Source: SAR86 cluster bacterium (GTDB taxonomy: Bacteria; Pseudomonadota; Gammaproteobacteria; Magnimaribacterales; Magnimaribacteraceae). Taken from it: a stretch of 64,000 bases of DNA. The stretch is from contig JAQWNM010000010.1 in assembly GCA_029268615.1 (NCBI GenBank), forward strand, positions 287,108 through 351,107, in the 5' to 3' direction. The translations under genes and the position numbers were made by a program. The first letter of the stretch is position 1; every line of letters starts with the position of its first letter. Of the stretch, positions 1 through 8,079 are shown piece after piece. Below the pieces are notes generated by a model, which ran no database searches, had not been told where the DNA came from, and saw only the letters and a program-made list of their open reading frames with translations.

Positions 1-294
1 GTAAAAACTTCTGGCCTCGGCTGACATAATATGAACTACTGCATCACCTGCATCTAATAGGATCCAATCTTCCCCATCAAAACCTTCTGAACCTAATAAA
101 CTTAGATTCATATCTTTTAGAGACTTTATTATCGCCTGACTAATAGCCCTCATATGAGTACTTGAAGTTGCTGTTAATACCATTATATAGTCAGTAAAAA
201 TACCTGAATTCTTTACATCTAAGACTACAGGATTCAACGCCTTTAGATTTTCAACTTCCTTAAGTACCTTATCTTTTAGTTTTACTGATTCCAT
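1..294 (-). CDS. rsfS: Ribosomal silencing factor RsfS, 3' truncated by window edge
   Basis: The first 98 codons read from an ATG at 294 down to base 1 without a stop. The translation carries the Iojap/RsfS signature: a VLDV.NSG..TDY.V stretch near residues 24-40, GFDGEDWILLDAGDAVVHI near 70-90, then EAR.FY at the edge. RsfS binds ribosomal protein L14 and blocks subunit joining in stationary phase or starvation. The family is about 105-120 aa, so only the last few residues are missing. It lies 4 bases downstream of the nadD stop in the order proA-nadD-rsfS, which is common in proteobacteria, so co-transcription is likely. Confidence 0.93.
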   Translation of the reverse strand, partial: MESVKLKDKVLKEVENLKALNPVVLDVKNSGIFTDYIMVLTATSSTHMRAISQAIIKSLKDMNLSLLGSEGFDGEDWILLDAGDAVVHIMSAEARSFY

Positions 295-298
295 AATT

Positions 299-958
299 TT
301 ATTCGTTATAAAGTTTATGTTCATGAATATATTCAAAAACATCTTTGGAAACCAAATCATTTATTGGAATTTTATTCTGAATTCTTGATCTAATCAAAGA
401 AGAGGAAATGTTTATTAGGCTCATAGGAAGATGTAAAATATTACCATATCCATTTCTATGAAATTCATGAAAAGTATCTACAAACCTTTCAGAAAATCTA
501 TTATCCAAAGTTTCTATGTTTCTGCTACTGGGATCTAATCTAGAAACAATAATTAGATTTGTTGAATCTAAAAATTCTTGCCATCTATACCAACTTTCTA
601 TCTCAGAAAAAGCATCTTCTCCCATGATCCAAACCAAAGATACGTCTTCCGACAGCTCTTTAGCTAAAGACTCAATGGTTTCTATAGAACGGGAAGGCCC
701 GTCTTGAATAACTTCTCTGGAGTCCACCACAATTTTTTCCTTTTCTTGAAAAGCTATTTGTACCATTTTTAACCTATCTTCTGAAGAAGCAACAAAATCT
801 CTATGCGAAGGTAAGCCGCATGGCACAACCCTAATCTCTTCAAAAGGGAGATTATCCAATAAAAAATCAACTATTTTTATATGCCCTTTATGTATTGGAT
901 CAAAAGTCCCACCAAAAACCCCAATTAGATCTTTTTTAGTTTCATCGGAGATTAGCAT
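299..958 (-). CDS. nadD: Nicotinate-nucleotide adenylyltransferase NadD
   Basis: This enzyme adenylates nicotinate mononucleotide to deamido-NAD in NAD synthesis. The nucleotidyltransferase signature GGTFDPIHKGH is at about residues 15-25, and the C-terminal ISSSLIRSRI motif is near residue 190, as in the family. The length (219 aa) is typical. The frame can open with GTG at 961 or ATG at 958. I prefer the ATG, which has an AAAGG stretch just upstream. The gene overlaps the 3' end of proA by 17 bases, so translation is probably coupled to it. rsfS follows after 4 bases. Confidence 0.95.
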   Translation of the reverse strand: MLISDETKKDLIGVFGGTFDPIHKGHIKIVDFLLDNLPFEEIRVVPCGLPSHRDFVASSEDRLKMVQIAFQEKEKIVVDSREVIQDGPSRSIETIESLAKELSEDVSLVWIMGEDAFSEIESWYRWQEFLDSTNLIIVSRLDPSSRNIETLDNRFSERFVDTFHEFHRNGYGNILHLPMSLINISSSLIRSRIQNKIPINDLVSKDVFEYIHEHKLYNE

Positions 959-2204
959 CACCTTTTACAATAAACTTCTGAGAAGTTAGCCCTTCTAATC
1001 CTACTGGTCCTCTAGCATGAATTTTATCAGTTGAGATTCCAACTTCTGCTCCAAGTCCATACTCAAAGCCATCAGCCCAGCAGGTTGGCAAGTTATGCAT
1101 AACCGAACTAGAATCTACTTCGTTTAAAAATTTTTGAACATTATCATTATTTTCAGTGACTATAGAATCTGTATGTCCTGATCCAAATTTATTTATATGA
1201 TCTATTGCTTCTTTTACATCCATTACAAGTTTAATAGACAAAATAGGAGATAAATATTCAGTCCCCCAATCTTCTTCTTCAGCATCTTTAACTGATATAA
1301 ATCTCTTTGTTTGTTGGCAACCTCTTAACTCTACATTCATTTCCGTAAAATGTTTATGTATTAAGGGCAAGATCTGTTTTGCTATACTCTTTGATATAAG
1401 TAAAGTTTCCATAGCTCCACAAATTCCAAATCGATAGGTTTTAGCATTTACAGATACATCAACAGCTTTCTTCAAATCTGCTTCTGCATCAATATAAACA
1501 TGACAAATACCTTCTAAATGTTTTATGACAGGAACTTTTGCTTCGTCGGAGATAAGTTTAACAAGACCTTTACCTCCTCTAGGTATGATGACATCTAAAA
1601 ATTTGTCCATACCTAAAAGGACCTTAACAGCCTCACGATCAACAGTATCCACAAGCTGAATAGTTGAAAGAGGTAATCCAGATTGCTTTAACCCTTCAAT
1701 TAGACATTTAGAAATTATTCTATTAGTTAGGATGGCTTCAGAACCTCCCCTTAGGATTACAGCATTCCCTGATTTTAAAGCTAGAGCAGCTGCATCTGCA
1801 GTTACATTTGGTCTTGATTCATAAATTATTCCTACAACTCCTAATGGAACTCTCATACGGCTTACCTCTATACCTGAAGGAGTAGGACCCATATCTATGA
1901 GCTCCCCTACAGGGTCTTCAAGAGAAGATATATGATGAATCCCTGATATCATGGAATCCACTCTATCCAAAGTTAATTCAAGCCTATCAATCAAGGTGTC
2001 TGCAATTCCTTTCTTTTGAGCATTCATCAAATCTTTTCTATTAGCTTTTATAATTTCATCCTTTTGTTCTGAAATAGCATCAGCACAAGCCAATAATGCT
2101 TTATTCTTTTTAACTGTAGTTGTTTGCGACAAAACTGATGCTGCCTCTTTTGCTTTGGCCCCCAAAAAGTTCATATAACGATTAATGTCTTTACTATCAC
2201 CCAT
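942..2204 (-). CDS. proA: Gamma-glutamyl phosphate reductase ProA
   Basis: ProA reduces gamma-glutamyl phosphate to glutamate semialdehyde with NADPH, the second step of proline synthesis. The 420 aa protein is full length and has the aldehyde-dehydrogenase-like fold. The segment GVVGIIYESRPNVT (about 122-135) is highly characteristic, and the catalytic cysteine is C262 in the FGICGAMETLL context. No proB gene is visible nearby. It is the first gene of proA-nadD-rsfS and is divergent from the DedA gene at 2255, with a 50-base gap that must hold both start regions. Confidence 0.96.
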   Translation of the reverse strand: MGDSKDINRYMNFLGAKAKEAASVLSQTTTVKKNKALLACADAISEQKDEIIKANRKDLMNAQKKGIADTLIDRLELTLDRVDSMISGIHHISSLEDPVGELIDMGPTPSGIEVSRMRVPLGVVGIIYESRPNVTADAAALALKSGNAVILRGGSEAILTNRIISKCLIEGLKQSGLPLSTIQLVDTVDREAVKVLLGMDKFLDVIIPRGGKGLVKLISDEAKVPVIKHLEGICHVYIDAEADLKKAVDVSVNAKTYRFGICGAMETLLISKSIAKQILPLIHKHFTEMNVELRGCQQTKRFISVKDAEEEDWGTEYLSPILSIKLVMDVKEAIDHINKFGSGHTDSIVTENNDNVQKFLNEVDSSSVMHNLPTCWADGFEYGLGAEVGISTDKIHARGPVGLEGLTSQKFIVKGDANLR

Positions 2205-2254
2205 AAGTAAATATTCTATATGAATTAATTAGATTAATTAGAGAAATTTTTAAA

Positions 2255-2860
2255 GTGTTTGATCTTGAATTGCTTAAAATTTGGATAGAACTAAATCCTG
2301 ACTGGATTAGTATTTCTATCTTTATAATTGCTTTTATAGAATCTTTTGTAGGTATAGGCTTGTTTATGCCTGGTGTTATTTTGCTGGCTATGGCTTCTGG
2401 TATTGCTTATCTAGCTAATGTGCATCCCTTAGAAATTTTTCTTTATGGTTATATAGGAGCATGTCTTGGAGATATTCTTAGCTTCTTAATTGGCGGCCTC
2501 TTCCAAGAGAGAATTAACTCTATATGGCCATTTTCTAAGTATCCTGATGCCTTAGAAAAAGGAAGATTATTTTTTAATAAATATGGTATTTATGGAATAC
2601 TAATAGGGAGATTTATGGGCCCAATAAGAACAGTTTTACCAGCAATAGCTGGAACCATGGGCATGTCTAAACATAAATTTCTTTTTATAGATCTTACGTC
2701 TGGAATACCTTGGGCATTCTTTTATATTTTATCTCCCTATTATTTAACTCAATCCTTTCCTAAAGAACTCCCCTTATTTGTTTACTTACTAGGGCTAATC
2801 TTTATAGTCGTTTTCATTGTGGGTATAAGAATATTTCTCCAAAGATTTAACAAAGCTTGA
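2255..2860 (+). CDS. DedA-family membrane protein (VTT domain)
   Basis: A 201 aa inner-membrane protein of the DedA/VTT superfamily. Several bacterial members act in undecaprenyl phosphate or phospholipid translocation and membrane homeostasis. Hydrophobic segments lie near residues 15-35, 38-55, 60-80, 135-160 and 170-195. The family motif G-x-x-x-GRF-x-GPIRT-x-x-x-x-AG is at about residues 113-131, with the conserved arginines present. Translation starts at a GTG (2255). It is slightly short for the family but keeps the core. It is monocistronic as far as can be seen. The transported substrate cannot be told from sequence. Confidence 0.88.
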   Translation: MFDLELLKIWIELNPDWISISIFIIAFIESFVGIGLFMPGVILLAMASGIAYLANVHPLEIFLYGYIGACLGDILSFLIGGLFQERINSIWPFSKYPDALEKGRLFFNKYGIYGILIGRFMGPIRTVLPAIAGTMGMSKHKFLFIDLTSGIPWAFFYILSPYYLTQSFPKELPLFVYLLGLIFIVVFIVGIRIFLQRFNKA

Positions 2861-2870
2861 TAATTTCAAC

Positions 2871-2900
2871 TTGACAACGACAAGTCAGTAAACGTTAATA
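2871..2900 (+). promoter_or_regulatory. Candidate sigma-70 promoter for the carotenoid oxygenase gene
   Basis: A perfect TTGACA -35 at 2871-2876 is followed after 18 bases by TTAATA (2895-2900). The coding start at 2929 has a good AAGGAGAG ribosome site about 8 bases upstream. The -35 also forms an imperfect TTGAC...GTCAG inverted repeat, which could be an operator half. Prediction only. Confidence 0.45.
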
Positions 2901-2928
2901 TCAATTCTAAATTATAAGGAGAGAACTA

Positions 2929-4338
2929 ATGACAGAGACTTATCCTAATCATCCAAACTTACAAGGAAATTTTGCGCCATTAAGAATGGAGTCAGATTTA
3001 AATGATCTGATAATAGAAGGAGAAATACCAAAAGATTTATTTGGTAGCTACTACAGGAATGGACCAGATCCGCAGTTTCCGCCTTTGGGCGGAGAATATC
3101 ATTGGTTTGCTGGAGATGGGATGATACATGCCTTTCACTTTGAAAATGGAAAAGTCTCTTATAAAAATAGATGGGCTAAAACTTCTAAATGGAAGCAAGA
3201 AAGATTAGCAGGTAGATCTTTAATTAATTTTATGAATCCTATGGAGCCAGATCCAGATTGGAATCCAGAGGGTGAAGATGGAACTGCCAATACAAGCATA
3301 ATTCATCATGCTGGGAAGCTTTTAGCCTTGGAAGAAGGTCATGCTCCATTTGAACTAGATCCTTATAGCCTTGAATCTAAAGGATCCTGCACGTATGAAG
3401 GAAAACTTAAATCACCCATGACAGCTCATCCTAAAGTGGACCCAATAACTGGTGATATGCATGGATTTAGTTATACAGTTGGTGAAATATTTAGTACAAC
3501 TATGAGTTACTTTGTAGTTAACAAACAAGGGGAACTCATAAAATATGAAGAGTTTGATGCACCCTATTCTTCTATGGTCCATGATTTTATGGTGACAACT
3601 GAACATGTAATATTCCCTATTTTTCCTTTAACTATGGATCTAAACAGAGCAATCGAGGGTAAGCCTCCAATAGCTTGGGATCCTGATCTAGGAAGTCATA
3701 TTGGTGTTATGCCTAGGGATGGTTCTGTTGAAGATATAAAATGGTATACGGATGAAGCTTGTTTCGTCTTTCATCCAATGAATGCTTTCACTAAAGATAA
3801 TAAAATTATTGCTGATGTCATGCAATTTGAAGAACCCCCTCTATTTCCTCATGCAGATGGGACAAAAGGAGAAACCCAAAATGCAGAAGCAAGATTAAAT
3901 AGATGGGAAATAGACTTGGAATCTAACTCAAGTAACATCAAGAAAACTTATAAAGATGAAGAAATGGGAGAATTCCCTAGATTTGATGAAAGGTTTGCTA
4001 TGCAAGATTATAGGCATGGTTATTACGCAGCTGGCATAGGAGATCATCCTGAAGGAATAAGTCTTAATTCGATTGCACATATGGATCATGAAACAGGCAA
4101 GAAAGAAGCTTATTCTTTAACTAATTTAGATGCCGTGGGCGAACCTGTTTTTGTTCCTAAATCTAAAGACGCTTCAGAAGGAGAAGGTTATCTTATTGCA
4201 ACTGCTTATAATGGAGCTGACAATACATCTGATTTGATGGTACTAGACGCTCAAAATGTTTCAGATGGACCCATAGGAAAAGCAAAATTACCTCACAGAA
4301 TACCTCATGGATTTCATGGAAATTGGCGCCAGGGATAA
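2929..4338 (+). CDS. Carotenoid oxygenase (RPE65 family)
   Basis: A non-heme iron dioxygenase of the carotenoid/stilbene cleavage family, 469 aa. The seven-bladed propeller fold is inferred from family motifs. The four iron-binding histidines are recognisable: H167 in TAHPKVDP, H218 in VHDFM, H282 in FHPMNAF and H463 in the C-terminal PHGFHGNW. The N-terminal G..P..L.G.YYRNGP and HWFAGDGM signatures are also clear. The substrate may be a carotenoid, an apocarotenoid or a lignin-type stilbene; the sequence does not decide. An MDR reductase starts 16 bases after the stop and may reduce the aldehyde or enone product. The dedicated promoter upstream is annotated separately. Confidence 0.92.
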   Translation: MTETYPNHPNLQGNFAPLRMESDLNDLIIEGEIPKDLFGSYYRNGPDPQFPPLGGEYHWFAGDGMIHAFHFENGKVSYKNRWAKTSKWKQERLAGRSLINFMNPMEPDPDWNPEGEDGTANTSIIHHAGKLLALEEGHAPFELDPYSLESKGSCTYEGKLKSPMTAHPKVDPITGDMHGFSYTVGEIFSTTMSYFVVNKQGELIKYEEFDAPYSSMVHDFMVTTEHVIFPIFPLTMDLNRAIEGKPPIAWDPDLGSHIGVMPRDGSVEDIKWYTDEACFVFHPMNAFTKDNKIIADVMQFEEPPLFPHADGTKGETQNAEARLNRWEIDLESNSSNIKKTYKDEEMGEFPRFDERFAMQDYRHGYYAAGIGDHPEGISLNSIAHMDHETGKKEAYSLTNLDAVGEPVFVPKSKDASEGEGYLIATAYNGADNTSDLMVLDAQNVSDGPIGKAKLPHRIPHGFHGNWRQG

Positions 4339-4354
4339 TAAATAAATAATAAAA

Positions 4355-5386
4355 ATGACAAGATCTAATTTTAAAAATAGACAATGGGTATTAGCAAAAA
4401 GACCTGATGGAATGGTGGGAGAAGAAAACTTTTCTTGGAAGGATGAAGTAGAAATAGAAGAGATTAAAGATGGTGAATTTTTAGTCAAAAATCTTTACTT
4501 AAGTTTTGATCCTGCACAAAGAGGATGGATGGAAGATAGAAAAAGTTATGTTCCTCCTGTACAAATTGGTGAAGTAATGAGAGCTGGCTCGGTTGCTCAG
4601 GTTATTGAATCTAAGAATTCTGATTTTAAAGAAGGCGATATTGTAGAAGGAACATTTGGTTGGCAAGACTATGCTATAACTGACGGAACTGGTCTTTTAA
4701 GAGCTTCTAAAGTACCTTCAGATATTCCTATAACAACTCCTTTAAGCGTCTTTGGAATAACTGGTATGACAGCGTATTTTGGTCTATTAGAAATTGGTAA
4801 ACCAATTTCAGGTGATATAGCTCTTATTTCAGGAGCTGCAGGATCTACTGGTTCTATAGCTGGACAGATTGCAAAAATAAAGGGATGTGAAGTTATAGGG
4901 ATAGCTGGTGGAGCAGAAAAATGTAGATGGCTAACAGAGGAGGCAAATTTTGATTCAGCCATAGACTATAAAGAAGCAAATATGCGACAATCAATAAGAG
5001 AAGTTTGTCCAAAAGGTGTCAACGTAGTTTTTGATAATGTTGGGGGAGATTTTCTAGATGCCGCCCTAACCCAGCTGAGCTTAAATTCTAGGATTGTGTT
5101 GTGTGGAGCAATTTCTAGATATAATGAAAAAACCTTACCTCCAGGGCCTACAAATTATATGTCATTGATTTTTATGAGAGCAAAAATGGAAGGTTTTATA
5201 GTTACTGATTATGTAGAAAAATTTCCTGAAGCTATAGAAGAAATGAAAAACTGGGTGGATGAAGGAAAAATTATTTACGAAGAAGATATACAAGAAGAAT
5301 TAGAAAACGCTCCAAAAACTCTTCAAAGACTTTATACAGGCATGAATAAAGGGAAACAATTACTTAAGCTTGGAGATCCTGAGTAG
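4355..5386 (+). CDS. Zinc-independent MDR-family NADP-dependent oxidoreductase
   Basis: A 343 aa medium-chain reductase of the leukotriene-B4 dehydrogenase / CurA type. These reduce C=C bonds of enones using NADPH. The N-terminal YLS.DPAQRGWM motif (about 48-60) and the Rossmann motif AAGSTGSIAGQ (161-171) are both present. Cysteine/histidine zinc ligands of classical alcohol dehydrogenases are absent. It sits 16 bases after the carotenoid oxygenase and is likely co-transcribed with it, so an apocarotenoid enal or enone is a plausible substrate (inference). Its 3' end overlaps the convergent LON-domain gene by 23 bases. Confidence 0.9.
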   Translation: MTRSNFKNRQWVLAKRPDGMVGEENFSWKDEVEIEEIKDGEFLVKNLYLSFDPAQRGWMEDRKSYVPPVQIGEVMRAGSVAQVIESKNSDFKEGDIVEGTFGWQDYAITDGTGLLRASKVPSDIPITTPLSVFGITGMTAYFGLLEIGKPISGDIALISGAAGSTGSIAGQIAKIKGCEVIGIAGGAEKCRWLTEEANFDSAIDYKEANMRQSIREVCPKGVNVVFDNVGGDFLDAALTQLSLNSRIVLCGAISRYNEKTLPPGPTNYMSLIFMRAKMEGFIVTDYVEKFPEAIEEMKNWVDEGKIIYEEDIQEELENAPKTLQRLYTGMNKGKQLLKLGDPE

Positions 5387-5996
5387 GACCTGAACCTCCT
5401 CCAAACTTAACTATTAGGTGGTCTAAAAATTCCAATCTCTTTTTATCTGAAGATGCTTCAAGTATCTCTTGCTTCTCTAGAGGAGACAGCGGAAGTAAAC
5501 TAGACAAATTATAGATAACATTCGTTGAAGAAGTGAAATCAATTTCAATATTCATTTTTTTAATCTCAGGATGTTCAGAAATTTCTTTCAGCACTTTCCA
5601 GATATTATTAAAATATTTCTTTAATTCTGAAGAATTTTCTTCTTCAAGTTGTTCAACTTGAGCTATGTTCAAGCCATCTTCTTGAGTATAAAAGTTTAAG
5701 ACTTTCACTCTAAATTTACCCTTTGCTGTTATGCCTAATAACCCATTATCTAATTTATCAAAATCAACAATCTCTACATACGTTCCTATGCTATGAAAGC
5801 TTAAGTCTTTATTTCGTTCTCCAACTTCATATTTATCTAAAACTACTACAAAACCAAAGTTATCACTCATACATAGTTTAACCATATCAATATATCGAGG
5901 CTCAAAAATTTGAAGGGGGATAAATCCTTCTGGCAAGAGATTCACATTTAGAGGAAAAAGAGGTATCTCTTTTAATTTATTTGAATTTATTGGCAT
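5364..5996 (-). CDS. LON-domain (Lon N-terminal-like) protein
   Basis: A 210 aa stand-alone Lon substrate-binding domain. The hallmark IPLFPLNVNLLPEGFIPLQI..PRY is at residues 11-35. No AAA+ or Ser-Lys protease domain follows, so it is not Lon itself. Stand-alone LON proteins are widespread in proteobacteria and are of uncertain function. The start overlaps the 3' end of the M19 dipeptidase gene by 20 bases, indicating an operon with coupled translation. The 3' end overlaps the convergent MDR gene. Confidence 0.85.
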   Translation of the reverse strand: MPINSNKLKEIPLFPLNVNLLPEGFIPLQIFEPRYIDMVKLCMSDNFGFVVVLDKYEVGERNKDLSFHSIGTYVEIVDFDKLDNGLLGITAKGKFRVKVLNFYTQEDGLNIAQVEQLEEENSSELKKYFNNIWKVLKEISEHPEIKKMNIEIDFTSSTNVIYNLSSLLPLSPLEKQEILEASSDKKRLEFLDHLIVKFGGGSGPTQDLQA

Positions 5997-7185
5997 ACTG
6001 TTCCGTTACTGACCAGACTCGTCTAAGATTTCCTCCTAATACTTTCTTTATATCTGCTTCCGAGTAACCTCTTTCTAACATTCTTCTTATTAAATTGGGG
6101 TACATCGAAACATCCTTCAAATTTGTAGGCAAAGAGTCTCCTACTCCATCAAAATCTGACCCTAATCCCACATGATCTATACCAACCAGATTTACAACTC
6201 TATCAATATGATCTACTACATCATCTATAGAAGCAAAAGGAAGTAAACCATTTGTCATCTGAAATTTATCTTTAGCTTTAATCAATTCTTGAGGCTCTAC
6301 TATAGATATATCATCTCCAAAGAGATTTTTCATATAATTCTGCGAAGCATCAGAATATGCGCGCGCCTGTTTTGTTAAAAAAGTACTTCCAAAATTTATC
6401 TGAATAACTCCACCTTTTTCTGCTAACTTTATTAACATATCATCACTTACATTTCTTTCAAACCCAGGAGTAAAGTGACGCAAAGAAGAGTGACTAGCTA
6501 TTAATGGCACATTACTTAGTTCTATAGATTGATAGAATGCTTCATCGCTTACATGAGAAATATCTATCATGATTCCAACTCTATTCATTTCTGGAATCAA
6601 TTGTTTTCCAAAGTCGCTCAACCCACCCCAAACACGTTCAGAGTCATAAGAGGAATCACTGATATGATTTACTCTAGAGTGTGTAAGGGTTATATAGCGA
6701 ATACCTCTTTCATAAAAAAATTTAACTCTTTCTAGTTTGCCTTCTAAGGGAGCTCCATTTTCCATGCCTAAAGCTAACCCTACTTTTTGCTTCTTTATTA
6801 AACCATCTAAAGATTTAGTATCTTTTATAAATAAAAACTTACTCGGATTTAGGGTAATAATATCTTCAATTACATCTATCAATTTATTAGCCTCTTCAAA
6901 AGATGTCCTCGTGATTTGGGTCTTAGCTGGAAGGTAAATAGACATAAAAGCGACATTCAAACCACCCTTTTTAGCTTTTGGATAATCAAACTCTGTATTG
7001 GTTGTATCGGCAAGATCATGGATTTGTAAACCTTCTTGAATTAACAAGTTTAATTTATGAGGTGCATCTATATGAGTATCAATAATCAAGCTATTTGCAG
7101 CTATCTTGTTAAAACTATCTACCTGTTTTTCTTGGGAGCAAGAGCTTAAAAAAAGAATTAATATTATAGATGAAATTTTTTTCAT
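5977..7185 (-). CDS. Membrane dipeptidase (peptidase M19), lipoprotein
   Basis: A zinc dipeptidase of the renal dipeptidase family, 402 aa, probably anchored in the periplasm. The signal peptide ends in a lipobox LSSC with the acylated cysteine at C16. Metal-binding motifs are visible: DTHIDAP near residue 37, the glutamate in MENGAP, the histidine in ISHVSDEAF, ASHSSLRH, and the C-terminal GSDFDGV. Such enzymes hydrolyse dipeptides, including those with a C-terminal D-residue, so peptide scavenging or cell-wall peptide turnover is likely. It starts directly after the chorismate mutase stop and overlaps the LON gene downstream. Confidence 0.92.
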   Translation of the reverse strand: MKKISSIILILFLSSCSQEKQVDSFNKIAANSLIIDTHIDAPHKLNLLIQEGLQIHDLADTTNTEFDYPKAKKGGLNVAFMSIYLPAKTQITRTSFEEANKLIDVIEDIITLNPSKFLFIKDTKSLDGLIKKQKVGLALGMENGAPLEGKLERVKFFYERGIRYITLTHSRVNHISDSSYDSERVWGGLSDFGKQLIPEMNRVGIMIDISHVSDEAFYQSIELSNVPLIASHSSLRHFTPGFERNVSDDMLIKLAEKGGVIQINFGSTFLTKQARAYSDASQNYMKNLFGDDISIVEPQELIKAKDKFQMTNGLLPFASIDDVVDHIDRVVNLVGIDHVGLGSDFDGVGDSLPTNLKDVSMYPNLIRRMLERGYSEADIKKVLGGNLRRVWSVTEQYANKFK

Positions 7186-7473
7186 TTAATTTTCAGATAT
7201 CCTGGAAAATTCTTCGAACTCATGGTCTATAGAAAGTGATATTAATTTTCTCCAAAGAGGTTCTGAAATATCTAAAGAGAGACCACAATTCTTAGAAAAT
7301 TTCTTTACTTTACTTATAACATCTTCAATTCTTTCTTCATCAATAATTTTGTTTTTATCATTTTTGATCAAGGCAGCTAACTCTATACATTTCTGCCTCC
7401 TAGCTAAGATTAAAACTAACTCTTTATCGATTAGATCTATTTCTTCTCTAACTTCTTTCATTGTTGAATACAT
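7186..7473 (-). CDS. AroQ-type chorismate mutase, stand-alone
   Basis: A 95 aa all-helical protein matching the chorismate mutase II domain. The pattern R-EID-ID-EL...L..R......A..IK (residues 9-38) is followed by ER...VI..V and a C-terminal EPLWRKLISLSI helix. Conserved active-site arginines and lysine are in place. The enzyme converts chorismate to prephenate for Phe and Tyr. Isochorismate pyruvate-lyases (PchB) share this fold and cannot be fully excluded, though no siderophore genes are nearby. It lacks the prephenate dehydratase domain of PheA. It lies between the SRAP gene and the dipeptidase, which starts right after its stop. Confidence 0.83.
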   Translation of the reverse strand: MYSTMKEVREEIDLIDKELVLILARRQKCIELAALIKNDKNKIIDEERIEDVISKVKKFSKNCGLSLDISEPLWRKLISLSIDHEFEEFSRISEN

Positions 7474-7485
7474 AATTTTTAAACC

Positions 7486-8070
7486 TTAATCTAATTTTTT
7501 TAAACATGTTTCATCATCAAACTGAGGGTTATTTACATGATTCGAAACAGGATAGTATTGTACCCTCTCAGTCATGTTAGAAGTATATATATCCTTAAGA
7601 TTTCCCTCTAACCAGTCTTTATGGCGAGCTTTTTCAATTATGACAGGAGCTCTTTCATGAATATGACTTATTTCGTTAGGAGCTAGCATAGTAAGAATTG
7701 CGCAGCCAACTTCCCCCCTAAACCCTCCAAATACTCCTGCAAAGCAAAAAATCTCATCGTCAAAATGATGAAAATATGGCACTTTCTTATCTGACTCTTT
7801 TTTCCATTCATACCATCCATCTGATGGTATCAAGCATCTCCCTGCATTCTTAAATGAAGGTTTTTCATAAACAGTTTCAGATCTGGCATTAATAAGATTA
7901 AAAGGTTTATCTGCCCAATAAGGAGTGAAACCCCACTTTATAAATCTAGGAATATCTGTGATCGTTAAAATATCTTGGCCGGGTGAGATATTAAATCTAG
8001 AGGATCTAATCTCGCACTTAAATTGCTCCTGAGCTTTGATATGATTTCTTAAAGTATAACGACCGCACAT
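7486..8070 (-). CDS. SRAP-domain abasic-site shielding protein (YedK/HMCES family)
   Basis: A 194 aa SRAP protein. The family crosslinks to abasic sites in single-stranded DNA through Cys2 exposed after Met removal. The N-terminus MCGRYTL is diagnostic. The other catalytic elements are present: the NARSET asparagine (about 61), the SDGWYEWK glutamate (about 87) and the histidine in the IHERAPVI stretch (about 139). The length is close to E. coli YedK (222 aa). It lies 9 bases after mpl and 12 bases before the chorismate mutase gene in a minus-strand run. Confidence 0.93.
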   Translation of the reverse strand: MCGRYTLRNHIKAQEQFKCEIRSSRFNISPGQDILTITDIPRFIKWGFTPYWADKPFNLINARSETVYEKPSFKNAGRCLIPSDGWYEWKKESDKKVPYFHHFDDEIFCFAGVFGGFRGEVGCAILTMLAPNEISHIHERAPVIIEKARHKDWLEGNLKDIYTSNMTERVQYYPVSNHVNNPQFDDETCLKKLD

Positions 8071-8079
8071 AATTCAAAT

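Noticed and set aside
7186..7473. PchB-type isochorismate pyruvate-lyase
   Set aside because: No salicylate or siderophore genes nearby; chorismate mutase is the simpler reading.
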